Source: Allodiplogaster sudhausi
Taxonomy: Eukaryota; Nematoda; Chromadorea; Rhabditida; Diplogasteridae
Direction: 5' to 3'
Length of the DNA: 64,000 nucleotides
Assembly: GCA_945643635.1 (NCBI GenBank)
Contig: CALZFC010000016.1
Span: 2,522,501-2,586,500 of the forward strand
Made by a program: the position numbers and the translations under genes. The notes under the pieces were generated by a model that did not search any database, was not told the origin of the DNA, and saw nothing but the letters and a program-made list of their open reading frames with translations. Position 1 is the stretch's first letter; every line of letters begins with the position of its first letter. Positions 12,163 through 23,602 of the stretch are shown here, in pieces.

Positions 12163-12206
12163 AACCTTTCATGCAAGAGGTCCGGGTTCGAACCCCGCTC
12201 GGGGCA
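12163..12206 (+). other. tRNA-like 3' half with box B, left hairpin arm
   Basis: The sequence GGTCCGGGTTCGAACCCCGC contains a textbook B box (GGTTCGAAC core) and T-arm-like stem, followed by TCGGGGCA. I could not find a matching 5' acceptor strand (GCCCCGA) within 80 nt upstream or a good D-arm, so it is tRNA-derived rather than a functional tRNA. Confidence 0.6.
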
Positions 12207-13662
12207 AAGTTTTTGCAATGTTTTGCAAACAAGCAAAAAACATATTTTCGGTCGGAAATTGATGGCTACTCATCTTATAGCCCAATAGCCTTTCTCAAAC
12301 TTTGTATTTTTTATTTTATTTTCACCAGCTGAAAATTTCTTCATAGTGAACTATGCTCAGTCAACATAAGCATGTTTATTCCTACGCTTTGCAATGACTA
12401 AGTAATATGGTGGAATTATAGAATGTCTACTGGAATGCTCTTTTTATATAGAGTCATATAATGCTCTTTTTCGAGCAGAATTCTTTCGAGCTGACTGACG
12501 CAAGGACGGAGTGTCTTGATTGTCAACAAGAAATAATCTCTCTTATATGATTGAGCTTTATTCCTTGGACCAGATCTTGTACAGAGCAAGCCATACAATC
12601 GTTTAGGTAACGAACACTGTACAGCGCGGTCTATTTAAAGGGGTAATTATCCTACGCCGTACACTTGCCAAATGTTACGACTCAGACGTAAGTTTGTAAA
12701 TTTCAAGAAAATGATGAATAATTTTGTCAATGCCAGTAATTGTATGTATGTATATTCCAATTTCCCAAATGATGAGTAAAAATATTGTAAAGTCTGTGAA
12801 TGTTAATTATGTAATAGAGTAATTTCGAAGTGAACAACATGCTAATAATGTTGTTTGAATAATTGATATATGTCATAAAAATTCATGAAGATAGATATAG
12901 ATATTTAATGGATCGTGAATAGCTTCGTCTGGATAGAAGTTCAGTTGAATGTAATCAACTTTTGCTGCACATCCGTACATTAGCGGATGAGGAAAGTAAA
13001 CGTTAGTTACGCAGCTTATTCAAACCACATTATTAGCATGTTGTTCACTTCGAAATTACTCTATTACATTATTAACATTCACAGACTTTACAATATATTT
13101 ACTCATCATTTGCGAAATTGGAATATACATACAATTACTGGCATTGACAAAATTATTCATCATTTTCTTGAAATTTACAAACTTATGTATGAGTCGTAAC
13201 ATTTGGCCCGTGTACGGCGTGGAATAATTACCCCTTTAAATAGACCGCGCTGTACAGTGTTCGTTACCTAAATGATTGTATGGCTTGCTCTGTACAAGAT
13301 CTGGTCGAAGGAATAAAGCTCTATCATATAAGAGAGACTATTTCTTGTTGACAATCAAGACACTCCACACTTGCGTCAGTCAGCTCGAAAGAATTCAGCT
13401 CGGAAAAGAGCATTCTATGATTCTATATAAAAAGAGCATTCCAGTAGACATTCATTATTCCACCACATTACTTTGCCATGGAAAAGCGTTGGAATAAACA
13501 TGCTTATGTTGACTGAGCACAGTTCACTATGAAGAAATTTTCAGTTGGTGAAAGTAAAATAAAAAAAGACAAAGTTTGAGAAAGGCTATGGGGCTATAGG
13601 ATGAATAGCCATCAATTTCCGACCGAAAATATGTTTTTTGCTTGTTTGCAAAACATTGCAAA

Positions 13663-13707
13663 AACTTTGCCCCGAGCGGGGTTCGAACCCGGACCTCTTG
13701 TATGGAA
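13663..13707 (-). other. tRNA-like 3' half with box B, right hairpin arm
   Basis: Mirror copy of the sequence at 12163-12206, with the B box and T-arm conserved and two changes in the adjoining anticodon-like part. Conservation in both arms may simply follow from arm homogenisation. Confidence 0.58.
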
Positions 13708-14205
13708 GGTTGGAGGTTGAGGATAATTGCCTAAGTGCAAATACCCAAAATACGTACCCTTCGATTTTTTTAAGTTGGCTAGCTTTGTAGCAAATTTAAT
13801 TCTGCTTTCTTTCTATGAACAGCTTACCTACCCCGCGGAGGCTTTTCAGCCTGAAAACCCCGAAAAACCATCTTTAAAAATTTATTTTTGCGATTTTTGC
13901 CGCTTTAAAGTTTTTTCACGAAAAGATCACCAACACCTTTTTAAAGAGGATTTAAAAATCTATAGAATGCAAAAAAAAGAGATTTCAAAAATATTATGAA
14001 ATAACAGATTATGGGCATGTGAATTTTAAAACAAAAATACAGCTAACTCGAACAGAAATTTTTTTTCGAATTCAAAACTTTACAGTTTTGAAGGGCATGT
14101 CGAGTAGTACAAATGATATTGTTGTCAGCAATTTTAAAAATCAAAAATTTCCTAGTACAGCACTGTATTGCGCCCTGCTCGAGCCTTACAGATAGGCTGT
14201 CTTAA

Positions 14206-15150
14206 GATACTTCGCTCGATCCTTGAGCGTCAACTCGACTTCCGACTGGGCGGAAAGGCCTCTTTAAATCTGTTTATTTTTCGCAACTGGTGATCCATTC
14301 ACATCACTTGTTAATCGCGGCCTTTTATTATATGAACTGCCACTCGCATGAAACCACAAGTTCTTTGCTGAAGCGTATGCGACCATGTGTTCAGCCAAAC
14401 AGACAAAAATAGAATATTGAATGTGCTTTATTCAGTTTTGACTACTATAAAAGAGAATTTTTTCATAGATATATTAATATTTTCCCATTCAGCCAACTCC
14501 ATCTCGCAGATCTACGACGTCACCTTCTGAATTACTGTTCTTCTAAACATATCTTACAATTACCTCACTATTAATTGTCTTCCAATCTCAAAAAATCATT
14601 TACTCATTTCGCTCTTTTCAAATATTCCCTGCTACTCGCATAGAACCACATGGTCTTTGCTCAAGCATATGCGATATTTTTATAATGCATAGAAATCACC
14701 TTGAAGCCCGTCAGACAACCAAAAAAGTAGAATGTTATTTGCATAATTTGGACGTTCTAATCCATTTATTTAGAATGAAAAACAAACGCGCGCCAAGCGA
14801 AGTAGCGAAACCCATCGTGTGATGCTCGCGCTCTTTTCATATATTCCACGCTACTCGCATAAAACCACAAGGTCTTTGCTAAAGCGTATGAGAATTTATT
14901 TAGCAAACCAGACAAAAAAGATCATATAATTGCCATAATTTGGCAATATTTGGTATGATTTATCAGTATCGGCGTCAATATATATTACAACATTGTCATC
15001 CACTCCGTGGCGGCTTCCGTTTCTTTCGGAACGCATTCGATAGGAATCTAACCATAAGCAATGTGCAAATGTACCTGACAAGGGAAATCTTTCTGCAAGG
15101 TCCGGCAAACCTCAACATATTATACATCATTCGAATGCTCTCAATGAGCT
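14206..15150. pseudogene. Scrambled acyltransferase exon 8/9 fragments
   Basis: Several short pieces: exon 8 in reverse near 14206-14255 (CTTGAGCGTCAACTCGACTT); an exon-8 start in forward sense near 14494-14526 (GCCAACTCCATCTCGCAGAT); the end of exon 8 near 14790; exon 9 in reverse near 14990-15050 (CATCCACTCCGTGGCGGCTT). Three copies of the intron-7 block CGCATAGAACCACA lie between them. The forward and reverse pieces show repeated inverted duplication. None can encode protein. Confidence 0.78.
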
Positions 15151-15499
15151 AGTAACGATTTTGATGTTTATAGCTGCAAAATAGAAATAAAAAATATCTT
15201 TTTATCATAATAAATAATCCATATGTCCGCATTTTGCCAGTAATATTCTCATTTTTATAGTCTAATGCGCTCCTATGTATGTGATTTCTATGCATAAACG
15301 ACCATGTGGTTCTATGCTAGTACCAGGGAATACATTAAAAGTGCGCAGTCGTCATACGATGCGTTCGCACCTGATCATACTAAAAAATGAACTAAAAAAA
15401 TTAAATGATTAAGAAGGACGTATAAGAAGAAGTATAATTTATCGAAGCTAATGATAAACTGGATAAATATAAAGATGCATAGATGGCGAAACTTGCGTA

Positions 15500-15568
15500 G
15501 ATCACCGAGAAGATGCTTCAATCCTGCGCGTTTCAATCTGTTTTTTACGAGCACTACTGCGATGTCTT
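15500..15568 (-). pseudogene. Decayed acyltransferase exon-7 piece next to transposon
   Basis: Reverse-strand similarity to the end of exon 7 (GAGAAGATGCTTCAATCC compared with GAGAAGATGCTGGAACCC). The sequence stops being recognisable close to the TTAA at 15569, where the composite element begins. Confidence 0.55.
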
Positions 15569-15789
15569 TTAAGAGAGCCTCTCCGTATGCCTCCAGTAGG
15601 GCCTGCCCCAGATCCAGATGTTGGAGTTCGAGTGTGAAAACATATTCCGGCATGGCACTGGGCCCCAGTAACAAGATTAAATGGCAAAATTTTTTTTTCA
15701 AAAAATATTCTTGCGTGAACAGGTAAAAGTATGGATAATTTAAGAATTGACGTATCTCGCTTCAAACTCAATATTTTTAAATTTTCATT

Positions 15790-16695
15790 TTTTTATTAGC
15801 ATTCCCATTGAATTCTAAACAAACGACCTTTAGACGTCATTCGAAAAATATTTCATTTTCATATCGAAAAATTATTTTAAATATTTCAATTTGACCGTTG
15901 AATACCTTATACTCAAAACGTTTTGGGTGCTATATCTCAAATTGTAGAGCGTTAAAAACTGTATAACATATCTTCTTTTCGTTTAGCCTGGATGTCCCCT
16001 AAGCTGTCAAAAATAGACTCAAATAGGGGCACCTCGGAGATGAACGATTCAAGGGATGCGGGAAGAACGGGTTAAATTCTTGTTGTAACATGAAATGAAC
16101 CACTTCATTCGATTCAGCGCGTTTTTCTTTTCATAAAACCTATATTTCAAAATTCCATGACTATCGTTTTCCATGAAAAAAACGCATTTTGCGATTTTTC
16201 TACCATAGACAGAAAATGACCTAAAACTATTCGAATCGCTATATTTTCAACAGTTTCAAAGACTACAGAATGTGAATTGTACTATTCTGTACGCGACAAA
16301 ATTCTCTACAAAATATCTCCTTTACATCTGGATACAGTGTCCCCACGAATCACAGTATCGATTTTCCAATGGCCGTCGCGTCAAAACTGACTGCTTCTCA
16401 TTTTGCAACTTTTCGTGCAATATGAATATTTCCTACTCATCCAATACGTCATTCTGCTCCACACAGCACACTGAGTGTGGAAAAAATGTTTATTTTCCAG
16501 ATTTCCCGTGTTTGGTTTCATGAATTTACAAAAATTTTGTCTAAATAGGTTATTTTACTGGTTAGTAATTCAACATTTTGTTTTTTTCGAAAGCTTTAAT
16601 GCCGCAAGTAATAATTTTATTTCATCAACGTTTGATAACAAAAGAAATAGCAGGAAACGTGGAATCTCGACTTTTTCTTAGACCTGCATGAGTTC
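15790..16695 (+). repeat. Long inverted repeat, left arm
   Basis: Inverted match to 19068-19975, almost identical over about 905 bp with a few substitutions. Frames inside it are matched by mirror frames in the other arm and look non-coding. The inner edge coincides with the first visible exon of the transposase-like gene. Confidence 0.9.
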
Positions 16696-17663
16696 AAATA
16701 TCGCTCATGTTCTCCTTGAACTGGCTCGTGTCGGAATTAAGAAGGTTCACCTTAGGTCTGACAACGCCGGTATGTCATATTCTGCTCTGTATGTACGTAA
16801 CGAATGAAATATTAGAAAAGCTATTATTGGACCACTTTTCCTTTACCAGGGTGCTATAAGAGCAGTGCTACGATCGCCAGTCTACATGATATCTCAACAA
16901 GAACTAACGTAGAGATCGCTTCGTACTTCTTCAGTGAGGCTCAGGCAGGGAAGTCAGCATGCGATCGCTTCGCTGCAGTCGTGAAACGTAAAGTTCACGA
17001 TTACGTGGACTCTGGACATGACGTCAAAAATGCAGACGAATTTTTTCAAGCTGTTCTTCATGGCAGTAAGCAACTGTCCGGACTATCTGTGTATGTCAGA
17101 ACCCTGACAAGTGCCAAAGCTTCCACAACGAAAATCCACGGGATTTCAACTCTTAATACGTTTGTGTTTGAAAAAGAAGGAGTCCGCACCTATCGGCACT
17201 CTCGCATCGGGTCTGGAAAAGTTGTTCTGTATTCCACAATGACTTCGAATGTCGCGATTTCATCCACTCGGAGGAGCGGAGGCAAACTCAGCAACATGAT
17301 CGACTTCTGGTCGATACCTGGAAGGCGCATGCGTTCGGAAGAAAGCACAACCAGTGCCCCACCTCTTGATTCGACTGAAAGCTACTGTGCTGCAGAAGAC
17401 TCCGACATATGCACCCTTGAGACCCATCTGTTTCGGTGTCCCGAAGAGGCATGTACGTCTGAATTTCTCAGCTCGAGCCAACTTGCAAGACATCTTCTCA
17501 TTGGCAAGCATAACTACATCCCGGAGCGCTTCACTTTACGAGACATTTCCTTACAGTATTATACCTGTGCACTAGAAGGTGTTCAGGAGAAACGTGCCTA
17601 CCCTGAGGTGCAGGCTGCAGTTGCATCACTGGAGGTTTGATTAATTATATTGTTAATTACCTG

Positions 17664-17717
<54 letters not shown>

Positions 17718-18270
17718 TCTTTGCCTTAGGAGAATACAGAGAACGGAAAGAAAACCAAGGAAGGATGGGCCCATCGTGACCGCAAGAAAGGGGAGCGACT
17801 TCCCGAACGCTCAAAGGAATTTATAAAGAAGATTTTCTATGAAGGGTGGCGCTCTAAAGTAAAAATTGACCCTCGCGCGGCAGAACAACGCATGAGAAAC
17901 GCAGTGGATGGCCAAGACAAGCTGTTGTTCGCACCACATGAACTTTTAAATTATCGCCAAATTGCTTCCATCTTCTCACGCCTCGCTCAGCAACAAAAGA
18001 AAGTTAGGAAGAATATTTGATGGTTGCATTGATCAAGCATTTTGCTTACAGAACCCACCAATTCCGATTGAATCTGAAGAAACAGATGCGGTGCTCCATG
18101 AGCTTTTCTCGCAGGAAGGTGACGAAGAGGAAGAATTCGAAACTGACCCGCAGTTCGACATCACAGCTGAGAATAGAGTAATAGCGCACAGCCAAACCGA
18201 ATTCGCCGAAGACGTGGAGAACCCATCGGTAACAACCCATAGAACACATTTTGAAGATGAATTATTCTAA
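16681..18270 (+). CDS. Transposase-like protein with C2H2 finger, 5'-truncated
   Basis: Exons 16681-16769, 16850-17634, 17730-18002 and 18052-18270 join in phase with GT-AG introns; about 450 aa remain. Exon 1 ends in a block reading HLRSDNAG, continued CYKS, and exon 2 has FFSEAQAGKSACDRFA. I recall this SDNA-GCY ... SE-QAGK-CDR pattern from abundant repeat-associated proteins of invertebrate genomes; the acidic residues could be part of an RNase H-fold DDE centre (inference). A C2H2 finger follows near FRCPEEAC ... HLLIGKH. Exon 3 ends in the FAPHELLNYRQIASIFSRLA block and exon 4 is acidic. The N-terminal half, including a first catalytic Asp, is missing at the inverted-repeat edge, so it is probably inactive alone. 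Confidence 0.68.
17665..17717. repeat. (TA)n microsatellite in transposase-like intron
   Basis: Almost pure TA dinucleotides fill most of the intron between the second and third exon of the transposase-like gene. Confidence 0.95.
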
Positions 18271-18667
18271 CAAAGCTTCTGATCTGCGATAATCAAACAT
18301 GTTTTTAGTTCGCCATTTGTCAGCTTAAAATTGTATGACTAACGATAAGTGACTGTTGGTACTGAATTTCTATTTCCATACTATATTACTTTTTTTAAAG
18401 TGTATTGGAGAGTGTGGTTAGAACAAGTTTTAAGAAAGAAAGATAAAATGGTTTAATGAGTTATTATATGTGCATTTTAAAGTATATTCAGCACCACTTC
18501 ACAAGATCATATATGTACGTATATGACATAGCGTCTGACAGCCCGAACATAAAGATTACTGTTAGAGAATTATCCATCCGTGATGTTTGGCTTTATATAA
18601 TGGATCGCATTGTAATAAAAGCTGTCTTTCAACGGTTATAGTTATCAAGGTTTTCGTGCAAGTTTAG

Positions 18668-19085
18668 AGTTTTCAAAATGTGCGATTGCCCCCCTAACAC
18701 GACGTGCAAGAGGGTCTCGGAGTTTGAGTTCACCTGCGTTTGCGCTGATGGCTTTTCTGGTGTGATGTGCACTCCAGGTCAGCAGAACAGTTTTTTTTTC
18801 TTAAAATAGTTATACGACATTGGTTACGGCACTGATTGTTTTCTTCCTTCAGTCGAGCATCACGGAATGTCTGTGACTCTTTTCGTCATTGTCGCCGTTC
18901 TCGTCATCATCCTCCTCGTCTTCTACTACGTCTATAAGACCTGCAAGGCACAGAAGCGGAGTGTGGGTTACAATAATAATCGTATTACTCCATATTGCTT
19001 ATCCTTATTGCTGCTAGTACATATCATTCATATTAATGTCCCAGTTAATCGTTTTCAGGACTCTTTCGAACTCATGCAGGTCTAA
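18668..19085 (+). CDS. EGF-like/transmembrane protein fragment carried by the element
   Basis: Three in-phase exons: ~18668-18777, 18853-18962, 19059-19085. The first encodes an EGF-like module (CDCPPNTTCKR ... CVCADGFSGVMC, six cysteines); the second a single hydrophobic helix (VTLFVIVAVLVIILLVFYYV) with a basic stop-transfer KTCKAQKR; the third a short tail FELMQV and stop. This is the C-terminal end of a single-pass surface protein, with no signal peptide or N-terminal part in the element. Its TAA lies in the right inverted repeat. It may be a captured host fragment; its parent was not found in this window. Confidence 0.65.
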
Positions 19086-19975
19086 GAAAAAGTCGAGATT
19101 CCACGTTTCCTGCTATTTCTTTTGTTATCAAACGTTGATGAAATAAAATTATTACTTGCGGCATTAAAGCTTTCGAAAAAAACAAAATGTTGAATTACTA
19201 ACCAGTAAAATAACCTATTTAGACAAAATTTTTGTAAATTCATGAAACCAAACACGGGAAATCTGGAAAATAAACATTTTTTCCACACTCAGTGTGCTGT
19301 GTGGAGCAGAATGATGTATTGGATGAGTAGGAAATATTCGTATTGCACGAAAAGTTGCAAAATGAGAAGCAGTCAGTTTTGACGCGACGGCCATTGGAAA
19401 ATCGATACTGTGATTCGTGGGGACACTGTATCCAGATGTAAAGGAGATATTTTGTAGAGAATTTTGTCGCGTACAGAATAGTACAATTCACATTCTGTAG
19501 TCTTTGAAATTGTTGAAAATATAGCGATTCGAATAGTTTTAGGTCATTTTCTGTCTATGGTAGAAAAATCGCAAAATGCGTTTTTTTCATGGAAAACGAT
19601 AGTCATGGAATTTTGAAATATAGGTTTTATGAAAAGAAAAACGCGCTGAATCGAATGAAGTGGTTCATTTTATGTTACAACAAGAATTTAACCCGTTCTT
19701 CCCGCATCCCTTGAATCGTTCATCTCCGAGGTGCCCCTATTTGAGTCTATTTTTGACAGCTTAGGGGACATCCAGGCTAAACGAAAAGAAGATATGTTAT
19801 ACAGTTTTTAACGCTCTACAATTTGAGATATAGCACCCAAAACGTTTTGAGTATAAGGTATTCAACGGTCAAATTGAAATATTTAAAATAATTTTTCGAT
19901 ATGAAAATGAAATATTTTTCGAATGACGTCTAAAGGTCGTTTGTTTAGAATTCAATGGGAATGCTAATAAAAAAA
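19068..19975 (-). repeat. Long inverted repeat, right arm
   Basis: Inverse of 15790-16695. Together the arms could form a hairpin of more than 900 bp. The start of this arm encodes the last residues and stop codon of the EGF/transmembrane fragment. Confidence 0.9.
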
Positions 19976-20579
19976 AGAAAATTGAAAAACTTTGCTATTA
20001 AAGAAAGTTATGGCGAATTAGACTTTTTCCTTACTTTTGCATGCCTAGACAAGAAAAAATTTTTTATAACAAAATTGATCTACTAATCTTGTTTACAGTG
20101 GGTATGGATACCCCTATTAAAATTTTGGATAACGGAATCGAAAAATTTTGCGCCGGGGCAGGCCCCCATTGAGGGCAGCTTGATCCTTACAGAGAGGCTC
20201 TCTTAAAGCCGTAACATGCAATGCTAAATATTGCGGGGGATAAATCTAAACATATCTGTATGTAAATGCTAAATTTATTTTAATGCTAGGATTAATTTAA
20301 CATGTACGTGTACTTTATGCATGAAATCATAAAACTAAATATTAATCACTTTTTTCTATTAAATATTGAATAGAGCTACGACCTTTCGCGCGAAATAAAA
20401 ATACATGGTAGTATAAGCTTTAGCAACGAGGATGTGGTTCTATGCGAGTAGCAGATAATATATGAAAAGAACGCAACCAATATATGTTTCGTCGAACATT
20501 AGAGGTCTTGAAAATAAACTAACAAAATAAAGTGATACGGAAGACATGTACGCAGGAATATAATTTACCCAAATTTAAA

Positions 20580-20890
20580 GATGGAATGGCGAAAGTTGCG
20601 TTCATCGCAGCATTCTGGTGAGAAGATACTGGAATCCTGGGTATCGTGGAAGGATTGCAGTATTTTCTCTTGCCCCAATTTAAAAAAAATACTGTAGCCC
20701 CTTGAAGCCAGCTGCCTTTCCTCCTCCCCTTTCCCAGCTCCTCCTCTTCCCCGAGAGCACTGACAAGTCAGAGTGGACCACGAAGAAGAGTGCCTCGTAC
20801 GCGGCCGCTGCTGGACTCCGCCCCTGCGGCATCTCCTCCATCCACGACACGCGGGGTTCCAGCATCTTCTCGCCAGGATGCGGAGAGACA
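20580..20890. pseudogene. Head-to-head acyltransferase exon-7 copies
   Basis: A reverse, decayed exon-7 end near 20585-20650 sits beside a forward, well-preserved exon 7 at about 20738-20888, preceded by a polypyrimidine/CCAG acceptor. The forward copy keeps LLFPE (then S-T-D) and LHPRHAGF, but has lost one C in the CCCCTGCGG run, which shifts the frame, and its donor reads GAGACA instead of GAGGTA. Confidence 0.85.
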
Positions 20891-21369
20891 CGAATCTTTC
20901 GCTATTCCATCAAAATGTTTCTCCAACTATTTTTTATCTTCCATGAATAGCTTTGTCTTCCCATTTAGACATGTCTTATTATTACCTTACTTTTCATTTC
21001 CTTTCGTCTTTGCGGAAAAAACATATAACTGTTGCTCTCTTTTCATATATTCCCTGCTCCGCTCATAGAACCGCAAGGTCTTTGCAAAAGTGTATTCGAC
21101 AATTTATTTAGCCCATCAGAACAAAAAAATAGTATTGCCACAATATGGCTATAAAGTTAAAGAATGCCTTATATATTTTATAACATAAACAGTTTGATAA
21201 GCAAAACAATTTTGGGACTTCTTTTATATATGTATATCGTTCCCTAGTAGAACGAACGCTAGTTAATAAAATATTCATATAAATTTTTGGATATCATGAA
21301 ACTGTGAGACATGAAAGAGGTGAAGTCGTGAGAGGTAGTGGGAGGGAGAAAGACAGACAAGGAAAGAGA

Positions 21370-22105
21370 GAGAGAATGCTTGAGGCTATGGTATGAGAAT
21401 AAGAGCGTCTTGCTCGATTCCGCTTGCCGACAACGGTCACGGCAGCAGGTTTGGAGGAGTGTTTGCTTGCTTTTCTTTCTACTTCTTCGCCCGTCGATCT
21501 TCTCTAACTTGCCCTTTTCCTCCTCCTTCACCTCAAAGTCGAAGATCGTCGCGTTCTCTCTTCGTAATTCCATCCAAGCTGCAGAGGCTGGCGGGAGAAT
21601 TTAGAAAAATTTATTTAAACTTAACGCCAAGAACAATTAATTGAAACAAATAATTGGGCTAATTAAACGAATATTATGTACCTGCGATCCATAATATTAA
21701 TGTTGAGTGCAATTAGTTACCAAAAATTACGTTATTCCCGAAAAGCAACTGCGTCCGGCATGTTTTAATTTATGTCTTTCACTTCCAGTAAAATCACCTG
21801 TGTCTATTGTGGACAAGATATTGCGCGAATATTTTTTAACCGGCTTTTAACTGCTTCGCCACTTGAGCCGGTATCTTGTGGTATTTCTTGACGAGCACCT
21901 CTTCAGTGGTTTCTCCATCGGGTACGTCGAATCGGAAGAGAAGACCTTGCGGGTTATCGAATAGCGATTTTCCTTTCTAAATCATATATTAAGTATTAAA
22001 AGAGCACCAAACTCAACTCTAATCAACTTCATTTCTGACCATTGCCATCCTTGCTCTCTCGCGCTGGTGTCAGGCAAAAAAGCGCGAATTCAACATTGAG
22101 TTTTT
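21370..22105. pseudogene. Chimera of acyltransferase exon 10 (+) and aldo-keto reductase exons (-)
   Basis: Acyltransferase exon 10 (about 21376-21460, with internal stop changes) is followed directly by aldo-keto reductase exon 9 in reverse (about 21480-21595, parent 61600-61726) and then a decayed reductase exon 8 in reverse (about 21860-21960, parent 61997-62118). The two parents lie 58 kb apart on opposite strands. The same chimera occurs inverted at 27660-28330. Downstream is one copy of the GTGTCAGGCAAAAAAGCGCG motif (22068-22095). Confidence 0.82.
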
Positions 22106-22474
22106 TTCTTCCTTAATTATATATAGATCTGACTGTGTGAACCGAAAAAAGAACATGACTGTACTTTCCTTCTTCTTTATCCTTTCCTATCTTTCTTACT
22201 TCCCTCTCTCTCTCTCTCGAGTCCTCACTCTCACTCTACCTCCTTACTTATTTCATATTTTAGCGATCATCAATGAAAAGATACATAGTATTCAAACACA
22301 TACATACATGTACATCTTTTATAGCCAGATAGTCATGTCAACTAGCAATAAGAAAAAGATGATATATAACAAATGAATCAGAAAAATTAGCGCAGATTAA
22401 TCATTTTTAACATTAGAATTATTATGGAAAATATAAAGCGTAAAAATAAAGCGGTCCTCTAAATGTTTTCGATA

Positions 22475-22560
22475 TTTCGCTCGGCGCGCGCTCCTTGAGC
22501 GTCAACTTCCCACTGCACGAGAGAGGTGATTGCGACTTCATAGTTGGCTGTGAGTTCGGA
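22475..22560 (-). pseudogene. Acyltransferase exon-8 fragment
   Basis: Reverse-strand copy of exon 8, recognisable from TCGGCGCGCGCTCCTTGAGC to the GTGATTGCGAC part and ending near GTTGGC; diverged, with frame changes. Confidence 0.75.
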
Positions 22561-22705
22561 CAGCAAAACTCCATCAATCAATATCATTTCTTAGATTGAA
22601 TACACCAATCAATATTATGCAAATGTTAGTGTCTTTGTTTGTAGTCTGATGGGCTTCTAATAGAAATTCTGTTCGTACATAGGCATTAGCGCAGCATAAA
22701 AGAAA

Positions 22706-22895
22706 TACCGTATTTTTTCTATTAGTGCCCCCTGGGGTACTATTTTTCAATGTCCTTGCGAGGGGGGTGGCACTATTAGAGGGGGGTTCTATTAGAGGGA
22801 GGGGTACTATTTTTCAATGGCCTGCTCAAGGGGTGCACTATTAGAGGGGGGGGGGTTCTAGTAGAGGGAGGGGCACTATTAGAGAAAATACGGTA
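22706..22895. mobile_element. 190-bp MITE-like element with TACCGTATTTT ends
   Basis: Begins TACCGTATTTTTTCTATTAG and ends with the inverse (AGAGAAAATACGGTA). The inside is G-rich: blocks of GAGGGG with TACTATTTTTCAATG repeated. A longer relative with the same tips lies at 60143-60594. Confidence 0.78.
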
Positions 22896-23109
22896 AATAT
22901 ATCGTTGAATTCGCTTTAACAACGATCATGTGGTTCTATGGGAGTAGCAGGAAATATAAGGAAAAGGGCGCAATCTAAATGTGATATGAACAAGAGGCTT
23001 GAAATTAAAAATTATTAACTAACAAGTAAAGTGAGTGAAAGACATGTTTTCCAAAAGATGAAACATAATCGATTGAAGGTAATGATAGACTGGAGAAGGA
23101 TGAAGATAG

Positions 23110-23275
23110 AACAGTGAAGGTTGGTACCTCTCCGCATCCTGGCGAGAAGATGCTGGAACCCCGCGTGTCGTGGATGGAGGAGATGCCGCAGGGGGCGGAG
23201 TCCAGCAGCGGCCGCGTAGGAGGCACTCTTCTTCGTGGTCCACTCTGACTTGTCAGTGCCTTCGGGAAAAGTATT
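23110..23275 (-). pseudogene. Acyltransferase exon-7 copy with intact frame
   Basis: On the reverse strand, exon 7 reads without interruption from LFPEGTDKSEW to LLARMRR, including the full CCCCC run, and is followed by a GGTACC donor-like site. No other exon of a gene is in reach, so it is an orphan exon. It is the best preserved of the dispersed copies. Confidence 0.85.
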
Positions 23276-23479
23276 AGCTGGGAATGGGGGGAGGCAACTT
23301 TCTTCAAGGGGCGTACATTGGGCAAGAGAACAATGCAATCCATCCATTCTTCCCAAGACCCAGCATCTTCTCGTCAGAATGCAGCGATGAACGCAATTTT
23401 CGCCATTCTATCTTTATATTTCTTCCGTCCATCTTAACTAGCATAATTGACTGAAGGTGAAGATAGGCTGGAAAAAAAA

Positions 23480-23602
23480 CACGGACAATTCAGAGTGGAC
23501 CACGAAGAAGAGTGCCTCCTGCTGGACTCCGCCCCTGCGGCATCTCCTCCATCCACGACACGCGGGGTTCCAGCATCTTCTCGCCAGGATGCGGAGAGGT
23601 AC
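23480..23602 (+). pseudogene. Acyltransferase exon-7 copy with internal deletion
   Basis: Forward exon 7 from TCAGAGTGGACCACG to GCGGAGAGGTACG, but the block encoding the alanine run (YAAAA) is deleted and the CCCCTGCGG run is short by one base. It opens copy B of the direct duplication. Confidence 0.85.

Larger units (their letters stand above)
11689..14205. mobile_element. TTAA-flanked giant hairpin element (2.5 kb)
   Basis: Two arms of about 1.18 kb (11689-12862 and 13018-14205) are inverted copies around a loop of roughly 155 bp. The tips read TTAAGACAGCCTATCTGTAA on both ends, including the TTAA. No transposase frame was recognised; the short frames in the arms mirror one another and look non-coding. 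The homologous place in the paralogous segment at 25.69 kb lacks the element, which fixes the boundaries. The tips resemble those of the 15.57-20.21 kb element. Confidence 0.88.
15569..20206. mobile_element. 4.6-kb TTAA-flanked composite element with long inverted repeats and two genes
   Basis: The outer ends are TTAAGAGAGCCTCTC and its inverse, each with the TTAA. After about 200 bp of unlike sequence (sharing only a GGCCTGCCCC block) come inverted repeats of about 905 bp: 15790-16695 and 19068-19975. They enclose 2.4 kb with a spliced transposase-like gene (+) and a small EGF/transmembrane gene fragment (+). TTAA ends recall piggyBac targeting, but no piggyBac-type transposase is visible. 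The inner repeat edge (CTTAGACCTGCATGAGTTC) lies at the truncated 5' end of the transposase and, inverted, at the stop codon of the EGF fragment. Confidence 0.85.

Noticed and set aside
12161..12206. Functional tRNA gene
   Set aside because: B box and T-arm are perfect but there is no matching acceptor 5' strand or D-arm.
16272..16523. 83-codon frame mirrored at 19240-19491
   Set aside because: Identity follows from the inverted repeat; there is no family resemblance and stops occur around it.
15569..20206. Retrovirus or LTR retrotransposon
   Set aside because: The long repeats are inverted, not direct, and no reverse transcriptase, protease or primer-binding site is visible.
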